Part shown: one piece after another, positions 21,632 through 33,178 of the stretch
How the letters are laid out: every line of letters starts with the position of its first letter
Position numbering within the stretch: position 1 is the first letter of the stretch
From: Hippopus hippopus
Taxonomy: Eukaryota > Mollusca > Bivalvia > Cardiida > Cardiidae
DNA length: 64,000 nt
Assembly: GCA_946811185.2 (NCBI GenBank)
Contig: OX328110.1
Coordinates: 10,396,516-10,460,515, forward strand
Direction: 5' to 3'
Notes under the pieces: model-generated
Database searches by the model: none
Told to the model about the DNA's origin: nothing
What the model saw: only the letters and a program-made list of their open reading frames with translations
Made by a program: the position numbers and the translations under genes

Positions 21632-22353
21632 TTAGCCATCTTATCTTGGTCCTTTTGGTGCCTGTGGGGTTTGATTGTATTCGTAAGTAGTCGGGTCTGG
21701 CATACAAAAAAGTCTGTAGGAGGTACATGTATCATGAGTTAAATCAGTACAGGAAAATGGATCCCTAGAGCGAGTTGGACAGATGGACAAACTGAAAGAT
21801 AGACAGAACCAGTATACTCCCGAAAAAAATTGATTAGCAAGGTGGCATTGAGTAATTGACAGTAAATACTAAGCAAAGGGCACATTCCGTACAATTTTAG
21901 GACAAAAAAGGGGTGTGTCAAATTGTCTTCAAGAGCATCTGTTTCTAATATGACAAGATGTTAAGTTATTCGAGCAATTTGTAAGGTGTTAGATGATATA
22001 GAAGATAAAATTCACCCGTTAGATAGTGATCAGCTGATAAAAAATTGTTCGGCCGAAACATTAATAATCAGAATATACATAGCTCAGACTCTATGTTTTC
22101 GTTCCACAGATGCCATTATAGGTCACGTTACGTCAGATAATAATAGTGAATATTACAACTACTGCTTATAATAATTAAAAGAAAATAACAACAATAACAA
22201 TTCAAAGCACTGTGATAACGGGTCATTGTGAATATGATGAGAATTTTATACTTAAAAATGTTTTATAACTCAACTGGACGATTTTAATTCTCTAAAAAGA
22301 CAACTTTTGTTGAAACCAGTTTTCGGGATCTATAGAGCACAGATATTTGTGAA

Positions 22354-22468
22354 ATGGGACCATCCATTGTGAAACGATGTCTGCATGAATTACAAAATCC
22401 GGGTTTTATAGAGATCATAAAACTCATATTTGTGATTTGGATTATATCATTATCCTGGCTATGTACAG
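22354..22468 (+). CDS. exon 1, signal peptide
   Basis: The ATG follows GTGAA. The 38 codons plus one base encode MGPSIVKRCLHELQNPGF followed by a hydrophobic core and LCT, ending at G/GTGAGA. This exon is inferred from its phase and hydrophobic profile; a transcript would settle the start. Confidence 0.7.
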
Positions 22469-25400
22469 GTGAGACGATCTTTTTGTTATATAATTAAGTT
22501 ATGCTTCTATCCCAATACAATGCCAAATAAAAATATATGTGCCCCTGATGTCTGTTTGGAAAAACATTGTGGAAAAAAAGAATAATTACTTGTACCAAAC
22601 CTACAACTGCTACATTCTCCGCAATCTTTTTCATACTATTGAAGAACGATGATAAGACTGCAATGTTTGCGTCCTACCTGGGCTCTTACAAATGCTAGGT
22701 TTGAGGTCTACACAGTTCGTAGCCAGGGCCCAGGCGCTGATAAAGTCTCAATACAATACAATACAATACAATACAATACAATACAATACAATACAATACA
22801 ATACAATACAATAAAAAGTATCTTAATCGCTCCAATGTAAACATTGTACATTTAGGAAAATAAGAATAAGTAAGTACAAAAATTTCACTGTGATTTATGA
22901 TCTTATTGTCACAAAACTTTACAGTAATCTAGTTGTGATAATAAAAAAGATTAAATAAGCTTTTTTGTAAATGAAAACATTATGTGACTTTTTTTTTTTA
23001 TTTAAAGATACGTCTTTACTCGTTTTCATCCAGTTTTTTTTTACCAATTTTATCTTTATTTTATGAAACTATGATCATTCATGTATGTTCGTGCCAAATA
23101 TTGCCCCTGACGGTTGAAAGGGTGCACAGATTACGACGGATAGAAAATGCATCTCATTCTATGGAGGCTATCCCCAGACATTACAACCACAGCTTCCGGT
23201 TTAAATCAAAGACAAATCCCTAGCGTTTCTTTATCCATACACCTTATATCGATTTTTTATCTACGTTTACACGGCTAACTGGATTCTTCACGCTGTAAAG
23301 TTTTAACAGCGTTTGTTTACTCTCTGGCTGTAAAGATGTATCTTTAAAGGTTTTTAATCTTTTTTTGACAGTATTTTAGTATAGTCCAATTAGTGAAGGA
23401 ATACTGTGTGGGTGGAAATTTTTGCGATTTCGAGAATCTGAAAAGTTCGCGAATTTGAAAAATTCGCAAACTTTTTTTGTTCGTGTATTTTATCACAAGT
23501 ATACCTACAATAACGATTGTCTTGCATTCGCAAACATTTCCGAACGCAAAATGTCCGCAATCGGTCATTCGCAATTTTTTTGACTCGCGTATATGTCCAC
23601 GTATACAATAGTTAAAAGCTTTTGATTTTGTTTCTGTGGTTTCTTATCGTGGTCTCCTTATCACAGTCTATGTAACGTTACCTTTGCAGCAATAAACTGT
23701 TAGTCCGTGTCGTAATCGTCATTTTTGACAAAGCAACGTCAGAATATAATTAGGAGTCATGCTCTATAAAAAGGGGGTTAATCACATCTGCAAAAAGTAT
23801 CGATTCAGGACAGCGTGCACAATCTGCGCAGGCTTACCTGGGTCGAAACTCTTTGCTTTGGTAAATTTTCTACATATTCAAAAATCTGTGTACCTCATGA
23901 TTCAGTCAGTTGTTGAACAAAATGGATAATAGGGATCAATAATTATATGATCACTTGCTTGGTATAATGCATCACTGAGATACATTACACCACCTTTTGC
24001 CAGAGCGTGGCTCATTTGAAATAAAAGGAAAAAGTGGTCAGAGTGGAACTAAGGCTTTACATTGCTTTTCCAACGAACGCTTCCAAGATACGACGCTGCG
24101 GATGGAAATCGAACCAGGATTTCTTGACCACAGCTCCAACGTCTTTACCTTTTTGCCAAGCAATCCCGTTTAAAAAATGGGAAAAGAGAAAAATTAACGC
24201 CTGTAACCAGCATTTTCTCTTTGTTTCCCATTTTTTTTCCCCACCTTTTAAAAATAATAATGGATACTCGAAATCATCGACGGTCACTAATGATACTTTG
24301 ATTACGTTACACTTTTCTACGTCCCGTATTATTTTTTGCTTGAATTATTTTCGTTCTTATACATAATTATCGAGGATTTCCATGGTTCCAAAATAACATT
24401 TTGCGGAATTACTAATCAATGTGAATTGATAAGTTACAAATTACGTGTAGATCTACTTGAAAAGAGATTTTCTTGGTCTAATCTCAATGACGAAGTCCTC
24501 ATAGTTGTAAAATCTCGAATTTTAGTTACGAAAATTCCAAAATAAATGTGGGGAATAAAGAGACACGATGTTGAAGACGATTTAATGAAAACCGTTTATG
24601 ATAGTTAAAACAGTAGCTTCTCGACCCATAAATACAGACGGAACGAAATCTTGGACCATGAATACTGACGAAAACGATATTTTGGTCTATGATTACAGTT
24701 GAAAACGCTATTTGAACCAAACGTTATTTTTGGCAATGAATACTGATGAAAAACGATGATTTGGGCCATGAGTACTGATATAAACGATGATTTTGGCAAT
24801 GAGTACACATGAATATTATATTTCGAGCCATGAACACTGATGAAACTATCTTTGGGGTCATGAATACTGAGGAAAACGACTTTTGGGCCATGAATATTGA
24901 TGAAAACGATATTTTGGGTCATGCACATTGAAAACGATTATGGGCCGTGACTACTGATGAAAACATTATTTTAGACTTAGACCATGGATTCATTACTAAT
25001 GAAAACATATTTTAGACAGAGTAATGATATAAACGATGATTTTCTCGCATTAAAGGCGAAATGATTTTTTTGGACCACGAAAACGTTATTTCGGACCTTG
25101 AAATACTGGTAAACAAGATATTTCAGACCATAAACACTGATGAGAAGAATATTTTTGTTCACCATATTACTATTGAAAAAGGTATCATAGGCTTGCCATA
25201 TATACATGTACTAGTGTAAAACGATTGTCTAAGTCCGTGAAGCACTATACTTAGCAAGTTTTCGATATATTATGAATCCAAAAAATCCACTTTGTCTAAC
25301 AACTGACTCAATTCTGAGGTAGACTTATCCTTTAACATGCAGAAAATTGACTGATAGCAAAAAGATTTGACCCAGGTCAGCCTGCGCCGATACTTTTTGC

Positions 25401-28400
25401 AATTGCATTAAACCCTGTTTCCACAGAGCATGGCTCATATGTATGTTGAGGATTATGTTGGAAACATGATGAAGCCAATTTTGTTGAAGCCATGGCCAGC
25501 AATTCCTCCTGTAATCTTTTACCACACCATCCCGAGTTTTACCGACCCTGAGGAAGAATACTTCAGAAAACATTTTGGGAAAAGCAGAAAATTCTGGTAA
25601 CCAGCATTTTCTCATTTTCAATGAATGTTTTCTATCCTTTCTAAGACAAATTCCATCATTTAAGCCATACGGAAGCCGCCTTCTGCAAATGTATTCAATT
25701 TGGACAAGTCTTAACTTTTGTTCTCTGGTGAAGTGTTAACCCATATCTTACTAAATAAGAAAAATGAAACTTTTAAGCCGATGGTAAAAACCCAAATTTT
25801 GCTATTTCAAAGGTATTTTTGCTGGAAAATATCTCTTGATTGGACAATGTGGATCCAAGATCAGACTGCACCTTCTGTGTAGTCTGACCTTGATCTATAC
25901 TGTCCGCAGACTGTCCTTGAGTCGCTCTTAGCAGCCTAAGGGCTAACATAAATGGACTAAAGCAAGACGCAAAAAGACGTCTGCAGGTTGTAATGAATTT
26001 TAGTGTGTTTACGATTATTTCATATGTCTAATCCATACAATCTATCTTTTTTACCTACAGATTGTACATCTTGCGGCCCCGGACATTGCTTAAATAACAC
26101 CGTTTGTTGCCCTGGACAACAACAGTGTTGTATAGATGAACAACATTGTTGCGGAGAACATTGTTGTGTCATTGGCTACGAATGTTGTGTCGGAAGTTCT
26201 AGATGCTGTAAAAGTTCCGGCGCTTGTTGTGGAGATAAACTGTGTTGTATCGAGGGTACTGTATGCTGCCCTAACAAACAGCACTGCTGCCCCACTGGTT
26301 ATACCTGTTGTGAGGAAAGCAATGGTTGTTGTCCCGCAGATTCCCATTGTTGCGGGGAATATTGTTGTAGAAATGACATGATGTGCTGCCCTAACGGCAC
26401 CGGCTGCTACAGAGAGGGCTACTTCTGTTGTGGTAATGGGATCGCTTGTCCGCATGGTTCGAAATGTTGCGGTAAAACGTGTTGCGGTTTAGACAGTCTG
26501 TGTTGTGGTGATGTGTGTTGTCGGGAGGACACGATCTGTTGTGACGAAGGATGCTGTGCAAAGTAAGTGGAAAATTCACTAAAAAAAATGATGATACGAA
26601 AATTACCAGAGATATCAAAAGTTATGCAGTTATAGCTCTCGTCAGATTTGTTTTTCATTATCGTTAAATGTTAATCTATAAACTGAATTACAGGTTTAAA
26701 ACCGCATACCGTCACGACCTTAAAATCCACATCGTGACGATATACAGACAAAATCAAATTGTGCGTTTTAATTCACGTTCAGTCTCTAATATTATCCTAT
26801 ATCCTACACCTGTGTAGAGAGAATGGGATTATCTAATAATGTAACATTATTGTGCACGATTTATGTTCTTAAACTGTACCACTTAAAGATCCACAGCAAA
26901 GGTGCCATAGTTTTCGGAATATCTGAATATGAAAATTTTGGTCATAATATATACTGTATAAGATTTATTTAAGCAGCATTTCTTACCTGAAATTTCTAGA
27001 GTCCAATTGGTTTAAACCTTGCTAGGCAACACATTATCGCCGTTTAAGTATAATTTAGTTTTTTAATTCGTGTTTTTTTTTTTGTGGCATTTGTCAAAAA
27101 CAATGCTACTGTGAGTTCAATGGGGTAATTTGAAAATTGTTTATCGTAATTTGTGCAAAACCGAAGGAAGTAAACCCAATTAAACTAAATTTTTCACAGA
27201 CACGCGTTTCGATAGCACTTAGATACATGTATATGATTAAAATGGTATATTAAAATAAAAATTTTCAGACACGTGTTTCGATAGCACTCAGATATATAAT
27301 TAAAATGGTGTATTAAAATTAACTGGATTAGGCCAACGACCGTGGAAATACTTCTTTTTTTTTCAAATGAAAATAGCTTTACCCGCTCATATCCTTCTAT
27401 TGGCGCAATGATACACACAAACTTTGTCTCCTGAACGCTCGGTACTGGCTTGTTAGTCCCCAAACCAGTTCGTTCCGGGGCTTGTTCGTCCCTGTGCTTG
27501 TTCTTCCAGGCTTGTTCGTACTACATGATTGCACACTGATGGATTGTGTATGAATATTCACAGATCGAAATAATTAATTGTAACTTACAGTAACCCGGCT
27601 TGCAATATTTGGAGTACTTTGTTTAAAGTTGTGGACTGCAGCATGCATGTCAAAAATGGTCTGTATGAGCGAAAGGTTTGTAGAAAAGCTTTTGTTTGCT
27701 TCAGGCTTGCCTCTATGAAAATGTATCTCCTGTAGCAGTCTACAAAGTAATGATCTCACACTACTAGCAGTATTATAAAACATCATTACTAAATGTTTTC
27801 CTAATACAAGTATGTCTTTTCACTCAATTAAGCCACAATTCATACTAACATTCTTGTGTGTTGATACAATACAATGCATTTTATTTCATATGAAGTATCA
27901 TGGTACGAGAAGATTGATGAATTTGGGTTATATGCCATTCTCAACAGCATTTCAGTATTTTTACTTCACCTACGAATATGTTCTTTACAATTTCTCACCA
28001 GTACCAAAACTTTCTTCCAAAGCCATTGACTGCTTCCTCACATAATTTTACAAGTCCAGTGGTGAGAGCAGATTGAATTTGGTTGCATCGACTTTCATCA
28101 ATTATAAAAAGAAAGTGGCGGAGTTCGAACCAGTGCAAGCTGGGGTCCCATAGATTACAAGCCTGAGTCGCTACTGACTGCGTTACACAGGCTAAGCTAG
28201 AAGAGGAAATGATAATATGCCTTTGACTTACTGAATGGCATTAATTGATGTTTAACCCATATTCTACCTAATAAATTCTGTAGTCCTTCTCATTCCTATT
28301 TTTTTTTTTTTTGTCTAGTTTATACATCTTTACATGGTCGTTAGCCTGATGTAATAAATTATAAGCGAACAAAGCAAATAACCATAAGACTCCAAGGATG

Positions 28401-30663
28401 TCTTATTTTGGTCTTCACTTGTCTCAAAGGACATCCTAGGTCATGATAATCAGGATTAGAGTTAACATTATCTATATATACTTTCTGACAAAGTTATTAA
28501 TCTAATTAATAGGTTTACTTTCGAGCGAATATTTAGAAAATATTTCTTTTGTGTTTTTCAAGTTTTAAATTCCACACAATGGATCCATTGACAAATGCCA
28601 CACTAGTGCTTTGAACGCTTTGATTTGTGTTGTATTTATTTGCTTATTTCGACTTGAATCGGAGTTATTGCCTTTTTGGCAGTTACTCACATTCGACCTA
28701 TCCATCCATCTATACCGAGATAATTTACTTCATTGACGAAGGTTTATAAATGTCACATAGAAATAGCATGTACAGTTATTTCCAACAGATTCACGGCTAG
28801 TTGGTATACTGGTAAAATGACTGGGTTGAAGGTGAGTTAATTACTCTCGGTGGGCCATCTGAGACAAGCAAACCACAACCACCACTACCTCAACCACCAT
28901 CACCAACAACAACAAAACGCAGTTTCTTGGAATCTGTTCAGACATCGCGCCAGAATTTCGCAGAGACTTGTGGGAATGTCACAGGATCAATAACGCTGGC
29001 CGATTATGTTGGATTTTATTGAAATAACGCCGGTATCTAGTCTCATGAAAATGGAGTTCCCTATTGAAAATACGACCATTTATCTAATTAACAGCAGCAA
29101 TGCACGTTTCTAGTAATTGAAACCGTATAGGTTCTTACATCAGTTGTATATATCAGTGTTTTACAAGAAATTATGATTCAAGACAAGAAAAATTTCACGA
29201 AATGCCCTTTTAACTCTTTACCGGACGCCTAAATGCTGGACTTGTCCAGATTGAAAGCGTTGCTAGACAACAAATTAAATGATGATTTCAAGCTTTGAAA
29301 GGGTTGAAAACATTGTGGGAAGAGAGAAAATGCTGGTTACCAGCATTTTCTCTTTTGCCACATTGTTTTCAAAAGACTTATTCCTCCAGGGTCGTTAAAA
29401 CTCTGGACTGTGTTATAAAGGGTAAATAGATACCGGTATTACACGCAATATATACTGACTACTATCGTTTGTATTAAGGTAGTAGACCCCTAATAGAAAA
29501 CAGCTATTTCCACTATGATATTATCCTACAAACTTTGTTATGATTAAAAATGAGTATTATTGTACTACTTTAACCGAGTCCCTTTTTCCTTTTTTTTTTT
29601 TCCTTCTTAGAATTATGATTTATAAACCTAAAACCACTATATTTTTATTACAAAGGGAGATAATAATTACCTCCCTTTTAAGGAAACTAACAAAAGTATC
29701 AACAAATAATTTCAAGATAGACATCAAAAGAATTTCTGGTCGGTTAAAAATGTGCAAAAGTATTATATCAGTATAAATCCTTATTTATCAACTAACAAGA
29801 ATTTCTATTCCATGTTGCACTAAAAGCGTTACGGGTCTACTACCTTAATGCTTAACATTATTCCAGTAAGACTGTTTTCGAAGTACGTCTGTCAAAGACT
29901 GCTTCAGGGATTAACACCGAGTTAATTGTCTTGATTTTCAGGCCAGTGACCACAGTACAGGGCAACACTTTAAATCCAGCTATTCCCCCATCGACATTTA
30001 CAAACTTATTTACAACCAAAGGAAGATCAGTTCCAGACACCGAAGGAGCAGTTCCCGGTAGAACAAGCCTACAGAACGGAGATATTTCATCGACAAGTTC
30101 TACAAAATTCCCGAGCTGGGCAATAATCTTACTTATATTACTTGTACTCCTTGGAACAGCGGTGTTGTTACTAGCGTGTAAGTTTTTTTTTTCTTGTCCT
30201 TTTTACACAGTCAGAATCTGTATTAGTCCTTCTTTCATCGGGTGTTATAGGTTTACTCGCTTCCACGAGACTGTTCCTCGGTCCGCCTGTCAATTTGTGG
30301 GTGTTTTCGTCACCACTTCTCTTCTTTGAATAGTTATTTACGAACCTATTTACTCATTTTCTGTTTGTCTGTGTATCTGTTCGTCCGTCCTTCTGTCTGT
30401 CAGTGTCTGTGTGTCTGTCCGTTCGTCCTTCCATCAGTCTGTCTATCTGTCTGTCTGTATAATTACCCCTTGTCTCTATCTCTTCTCTCCATTTTTCTAT
30501 CTACTCTCTGTCAGCCTATCTACTCCTTGTCCGTCTATCTACTTTCTGTCGGAATTTCTAGTCTCTGTTTTGTTGTCTACTCTCTATCTTACTATCTACT
30601 CTCTGTAGACTTATCTACTCCTTGTCCGTCTATCTACTTCCTGTCTGCGTATACACATTGTTC

Positions 30664-30704
<41 letters not shown>

Positions 30705-32161
30705 CTGTCTAACTATCTACTATCTGTTTGACAAACTACTCTCTGACCGACTTTCTACTCTTTGTCTGACTATGAACTCTCTGTCTGTCTATCGACCCTT
30801 TGTGTGACTACCTACTTTTTTTCTGCCTATCTACCCTCTGTCAGCCCATCTACCCTCTGTCTGCCCATCTACCCTCTGTCTGCCTATCTACCCTCTGTCT
30901 GCCTATCTACCCTCTGTCAGCCAATCTACCCTCTGTCAGCCAATCTACCCTCTGTCTGCCCATCTACCCTCTGTCAGCCCATCTACCCTCTGTCTGCCCA
31001 TCTACCCCCTGTCAGCCAATCTACCCTCTGTCTGCCCATCTACCCTCTGTCTGCCTATCTACCCTCTAACTGCCTATCTACCCTCTGTCAGCCAATCTAC
31101 CCTCTGTCTGCCTATTTACTTTGTGTCTGCCTATCTACCCTCTGTCTGCCTATTTACTCTCTGTCTGCCTATCTACTCTCTGTCTGCCCATCTACCCTCT
31201 GTCTGCCTATCTACACTCTGTTTGCCTATCTACCCTCTGTCTGCCTATCTACTCTCTGTCTGCCTATCTACCCTCTGTCTGACTATCTACTTTCCGCCAA
31301 TCTACTTTCTGTACGTCTATCGACTTTGTTTGATTAGCTGCCCTCTGTCTGTCCTTCTTACTCTCTGTCCAGCTGTCTGCTCCTTGTCTGACTGACTACT
31401 CTTTGTCTGTCTATCTTCTCTCCGTCTGTTTTTCTACTCTTTGTCTGTCTATCTTCCCTCTTCGTCTTTCTTCTCCTTCAATCTGTTTAACCGTTTATTA
31501 CACAATCTTTAGTTTTAAAGGCCCAAATGAAAAGGACTCTATAAACCATTGCAGGAAATAAAAAAAAATGCTGGTTGCAAAGGAAAAATATCCTAATTTT
31601 TGCAACATTGATTTGTCGACTGCATCTGCTTTCATCTTGGAGCAGTCTAAATTTTTGTCGTTTGGTAAGGACTTAAAGATACATCTAAACTCGTTTTCAG
31701 ACTGTTGTCAGCCAGTTTTTAACCCATTAAATCTTTACCATATGAAAGTATAATCATTCTTGTATCTTCACTCCATTGACACTGATGGCTGTAAAGTTGC
31801 ACAGATTACGACGGACATACATTGCATTTCATGTTTTGGAAGCCTTCAAAGCAATCACTGTTGTCGTTTCCGGTTTTAAATGAGGACAAATCCCTTTTCT
31901 ATCCCTTACACCACATATATTAGTAATTTATCTATGTTTACATAGCTGACCCATTCTACACACTTACAAGTTTTAACAGCGTTTTTCTTTTCTCTCTAGT
32001 AGTAAGGATGTATCTTTTAATGTGTTTCTGTCCCACATGAAGTTTTTGTTTATATACTTACAGGCTGTTTTTTCACCAAGAGAGATTCAACAGATTCCAA
32101 CATCGAAAAGATCGCAGGATACTACAGAAAAATGAGGGAATTTGTGTCATCATTATATTGA
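22354..32161 (+). CDS. type I membrane protein with a CC-X5 cysteine-rich ectodomain (four exons)
   Basis: Exons 22354-22468, 26061-26562, 29942-30177 and 32064-32161 join with matching phases (1, 2, 1) and AG/GT borders to give 316 residues. Residues 1-38 form a signal peptide or anchor (basic KR at 7-8, hydrophobic about 18-36). Residues 40-204 hold 49 cysteines, 22 of them as CC pairs mostly spaced CC-X5-CC with some CC-X3. The piece HCCPTGYTCC is granulin-like, but the regular 7-residue spacing is not that of a granulin. Two N-glycosylation sequons (NNT, NGT) are seen. Residues 207-263 are a Ser/Thr/Pro stalk, 264-286 a membrane span, and the roughly 30-residue tail is basic with YY and a terminal SLY. 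A surface protein is predicted; ligand and role are unknown. The 5' UTR and poly-A site were not located. Confidence 0.85.
22530..22645. repeat. family A fragment in intron 1
   Basis: GAAAAACATTGTGGAAAAAA and CTACATTCTCCGCAATC are remnants of the palindrome. Confidence 0.45.
22750..22812. repeat. (AATAC)n pentanucleotide microsatellite
   Basis: About 12 uninterrupted copies. Confidence 0.95.
23001..23348 (+). repeat. family D MITE, intact ends
   Basis: TTTAAAGATACGTCTTTAC at the left and GTAAAGATGTATCTTTAAA at the right are perfect-to-near-perfect inverted repeats. This copy best defines the family. Confidence 0.8.
23753..24014 (+). repeat. family C MITE
   Basis: GAGTCATGCTCTATAAAAAG ... 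TTTTGCCAGAGCGTGGCTC are inverted termini, with CATCTGCAAAAAGTATCGA and TTGCTTGGTATAATGCATC inside. Confidence 0.75.
24100..24270. repeat. family A fragment
   Basis: AAAATGGGAAAAGAGAAAAA ... TTTCTCTTTGTTTCCCATTTT form a diverged palindrome. Confidence 0.5.
24600..25165. repeat. degenerate minisatellite in intron 1
   Basis: About 13 units of roughly 40 bp share the pattern GGCCATGAATACTGATGAAAACGATATTTT with many changes and indels. Reverse-strand ORFs here (repeats of ISVHGPK type) are products of the repeat, not genes. Confidence 0.75.
25258..25439 (-). repeat. family C MITE, reverse
   Basis: ATTATGAATCCAAAAAATCC, AACATGCAGAAAATTGACTG, CAGGTCAGCCTGCGC and the terminus CCACAGAGCATGGCTC. Confidence 0.75.
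25509..25739 (+). repeat. family A MITE ending in a shared TTAA
   Basis: Left end GTAATCTTTTACCACACCAT and right end GGTGAAGTGTTAA. The final TTAA (25736-25739) also starts the next family B element. Confidence 0.8.
25736..25946 (-). repeat. family B MITE abutting family A
   Basis: TTAACCCATATCTTACTAAATAAG on one side and CTTAGCAGCCTAAGGGCTAA on the other, with the core AAGATCAGACTGCACC ... GTCTGACCTTGATC. Confidence 0.8.
26061..26562 (+). CDS. exon 2, entire cysteine-rich domain
   Basis: After TTTTACCTACAG the exon runs 502 nt, enters in phase 1 and leaves AA before GTAAGT. One exon holds the whole domain from DCTSCGPGHC to DEGCCA. TGTTGT/TGCTGC repeats keep the other frames open too; those readings are shadows. 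Confidence 0.92.
26563..28100. other. intron 2 DNA, left part
   Basis: A 69-bp tandem pair lies at 27191-27320 (each copy has CAGACACGYGTTTCGATAGC) and short GCTTGTTCGT repeats at 27440-27520. The remainder is A/T-rich and unremarkable. Confidence 0.5.
28104..28200 (-). mobile_element. tRNA-like SINE head fragment
   Basis: On the minus strand, box B GGTTCGAACTCC follows a tRNA-like segment (GTAACGCAGTCAGTAGCGAC). No body is recognised. Confidence 0.5.
28201..29209. other. intron 2 DNA, no features recognised
   Basis: A/T-rich with a short CAACCACC-rich stretch at 28870-28915. No exon or known repeat family is seen. Confidence 0.4.
29210..29426 (-). repeat. family A MITE, near complete
   Basis: TTAACTCTTTACCGGACGCC on the left and GTTATAAAGGGTAAA on the right. 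The palindrome at 29306-29370 is almost perfect, centred on GCTGGTTACCAGC. Confidence 0.85.
29942..30177 (+). CDS. exon 3, stalk and membrane span
   Basis: The exon follows TTGATTTTCAG and ends GCGT/GTAAGT. It encodes a Thr/Ser/Pro-rich stalk and the span SWAIILLILLVLLGTAVLLL. Confidence 0.88.
30330..31490. repeat. 19-bp minisatellite CTGTCTGCCTATCTACCCT in intron 3
   Basis: The core at about 30835-31300 has some 24 copies of the 19-bp unit with T/C and CTAT/CCAT variants. Looser CTGTCTGTCTATC sequence lies on both sides, and a (CT)n run at 30667-30703. As 19 is not a multiple of 3, all three plus frames stay open and mimic a 191-residue protein. Confidence 0.9.
31487..31675. repeat. family A MITE, decayed
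   Basis: TTTATTACACAATCTTTAG on the left and TTTTTGTCGTTTGGTAAGG on the right. The palindrome is largely lost. Confidence 0.6.
31673..32017 (+). repeat. family D MITE just before exon 4
   Basis: TTAAAGATACATCTAAACTCG to AAGGATGTATCTTTTAA. It ends about 45 bases before the exon 4 acceptor. Confidence 0.75.
32064..32161 (+). CDS. exon 4, cytoplasmic tail
   Basis: After TATATACTTACAG the exon encodes CCFFTKRDSTDSNIEK, then YYRKM and SLY-stop. The phase fits exon 3 and the membrane-proximal CCF with basic KR suits a cytoplasmic juxtamembrane segment. Confidence 0.85.
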
Positions 32162-32167
32162 TATAAG

Positions 32168-32593
32168 TCATGCTCTCTGAAAACTGGGTTTTATACATCT
32201 GCAAAAGACCCATGTCGACCTGGGCCGAAACGTTTTGCTATTTCTTATCTTTCTGGTATGTTTTGGGGAAAATATCTCCGTATCGGACAGTGTAGATCCA
32301 AGATCAGACTGCACGTTCTGTGCAGTCTGATCTTGATCCACACTGTTCGCAAAAGGTCCGTGAGTTGCGCTTAGCAGCCTAAGAGTTAATGCAATGGAAC
32401 GATTCGATTTGATAAAAAAAAAAAAGCCAAAGTATATTGCACGGTTGTGTTTCAAGTTTGTGTTGGTCCGAATGTATAAAGAAGGAGCGGACAGTGTAGA
32501 TCCAAGATCAGACTGCACATTCTGTGGAATCTGATCTTGATCTACATTGTCCGCAGCATCAAAATAACTCATGCGTTGCACTCAAAGTGTTAA
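32168..32593. repeat. family C remnant and two family B copies
   Basis: A family C left end is at 32168-32230. Family B pieces at about 32255-32389 and 32485-32593 both end in TTAA (32386-32389 and 32590-32593) and carry the GATCAGACTGCAC palindrome. Confidence 0.7.
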
Positions 32594-32996
32594 TTTGTGG
32601 TTTAAACGCCAGTATCGACCAGTTCACAAACTTTTACAGCTGCCGGCTGAATACATAAAATATTTGAAAAGTTTCATGCCTTCGTAAAGACAGTTTCGTT
32701 TTGCAGCTGACTACTTTAGAAAACACTGTGGCAAAGGGACAAATTCTCCTTTCCCCTGATTGTTTTCACACGTAATAATTTAGTAATTCTTGAGTAGCAA
32801 CTTTGTTTTGGGCGATAAGAACATCTTTATCTTCATTCATTCTTTGACGATAAAATCAATACTACTTTGTGTTTGTGGAATGTTAAGCAGCCTATGCCTA
32901 GTAAACATAAATCTTCAAAGAACTGAACAGCGCTCTGGCAAAAGAGGGTTTACACATCGCCATGATGCATTACAGGTATATCGAGCAAGCCATCAC

Positions 32997-33178
32997 ATAA
33001 TTATGGAACTATAAAACTCATTTTGTCTATCAACCGGCTGAATTCTGGGGCAGAATGTTCCTTCGACCAATAGCAAAAAGTTTCGACCCAGGTCTTCCTG
33101 CACGAACAGCGCAGGCTGACCTGGGTCGATACGTTTTCCAGACGCATTAAACCACCTTCTCTCAGAGCATGGCTCAGA
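32997..33178 (-). repeat. family C MITE, reverse
   Basis: CGACCCAGGTCTTCCTGCAC ... GCAGGCTGACCTGGGTCG makes the palindrome; the terminus is CTCAGAGCATGGCTC. Confidence 0.75.

Noticed and set aside
22649..22840. 63-residue ORF over the AATAC microsatellite
   Set aside because: The YNTIQYNTIQ reading is a product of the pentanucleotide repeat.
26090..26455. Reverse ORF of 121 residues rich in Thr/Ala across the cysteine exon
   Set aside because: It is antisense of the TGTTGT codon repeats in a well-supported plus-strand exon.
30762..31337. 191-residue ORF rich in PSVCLSTLCLPIYPLS repeats
   Set aside because: It is the three-frame reading of a 19-bp minisatellite. No splice or start context supports a gene.
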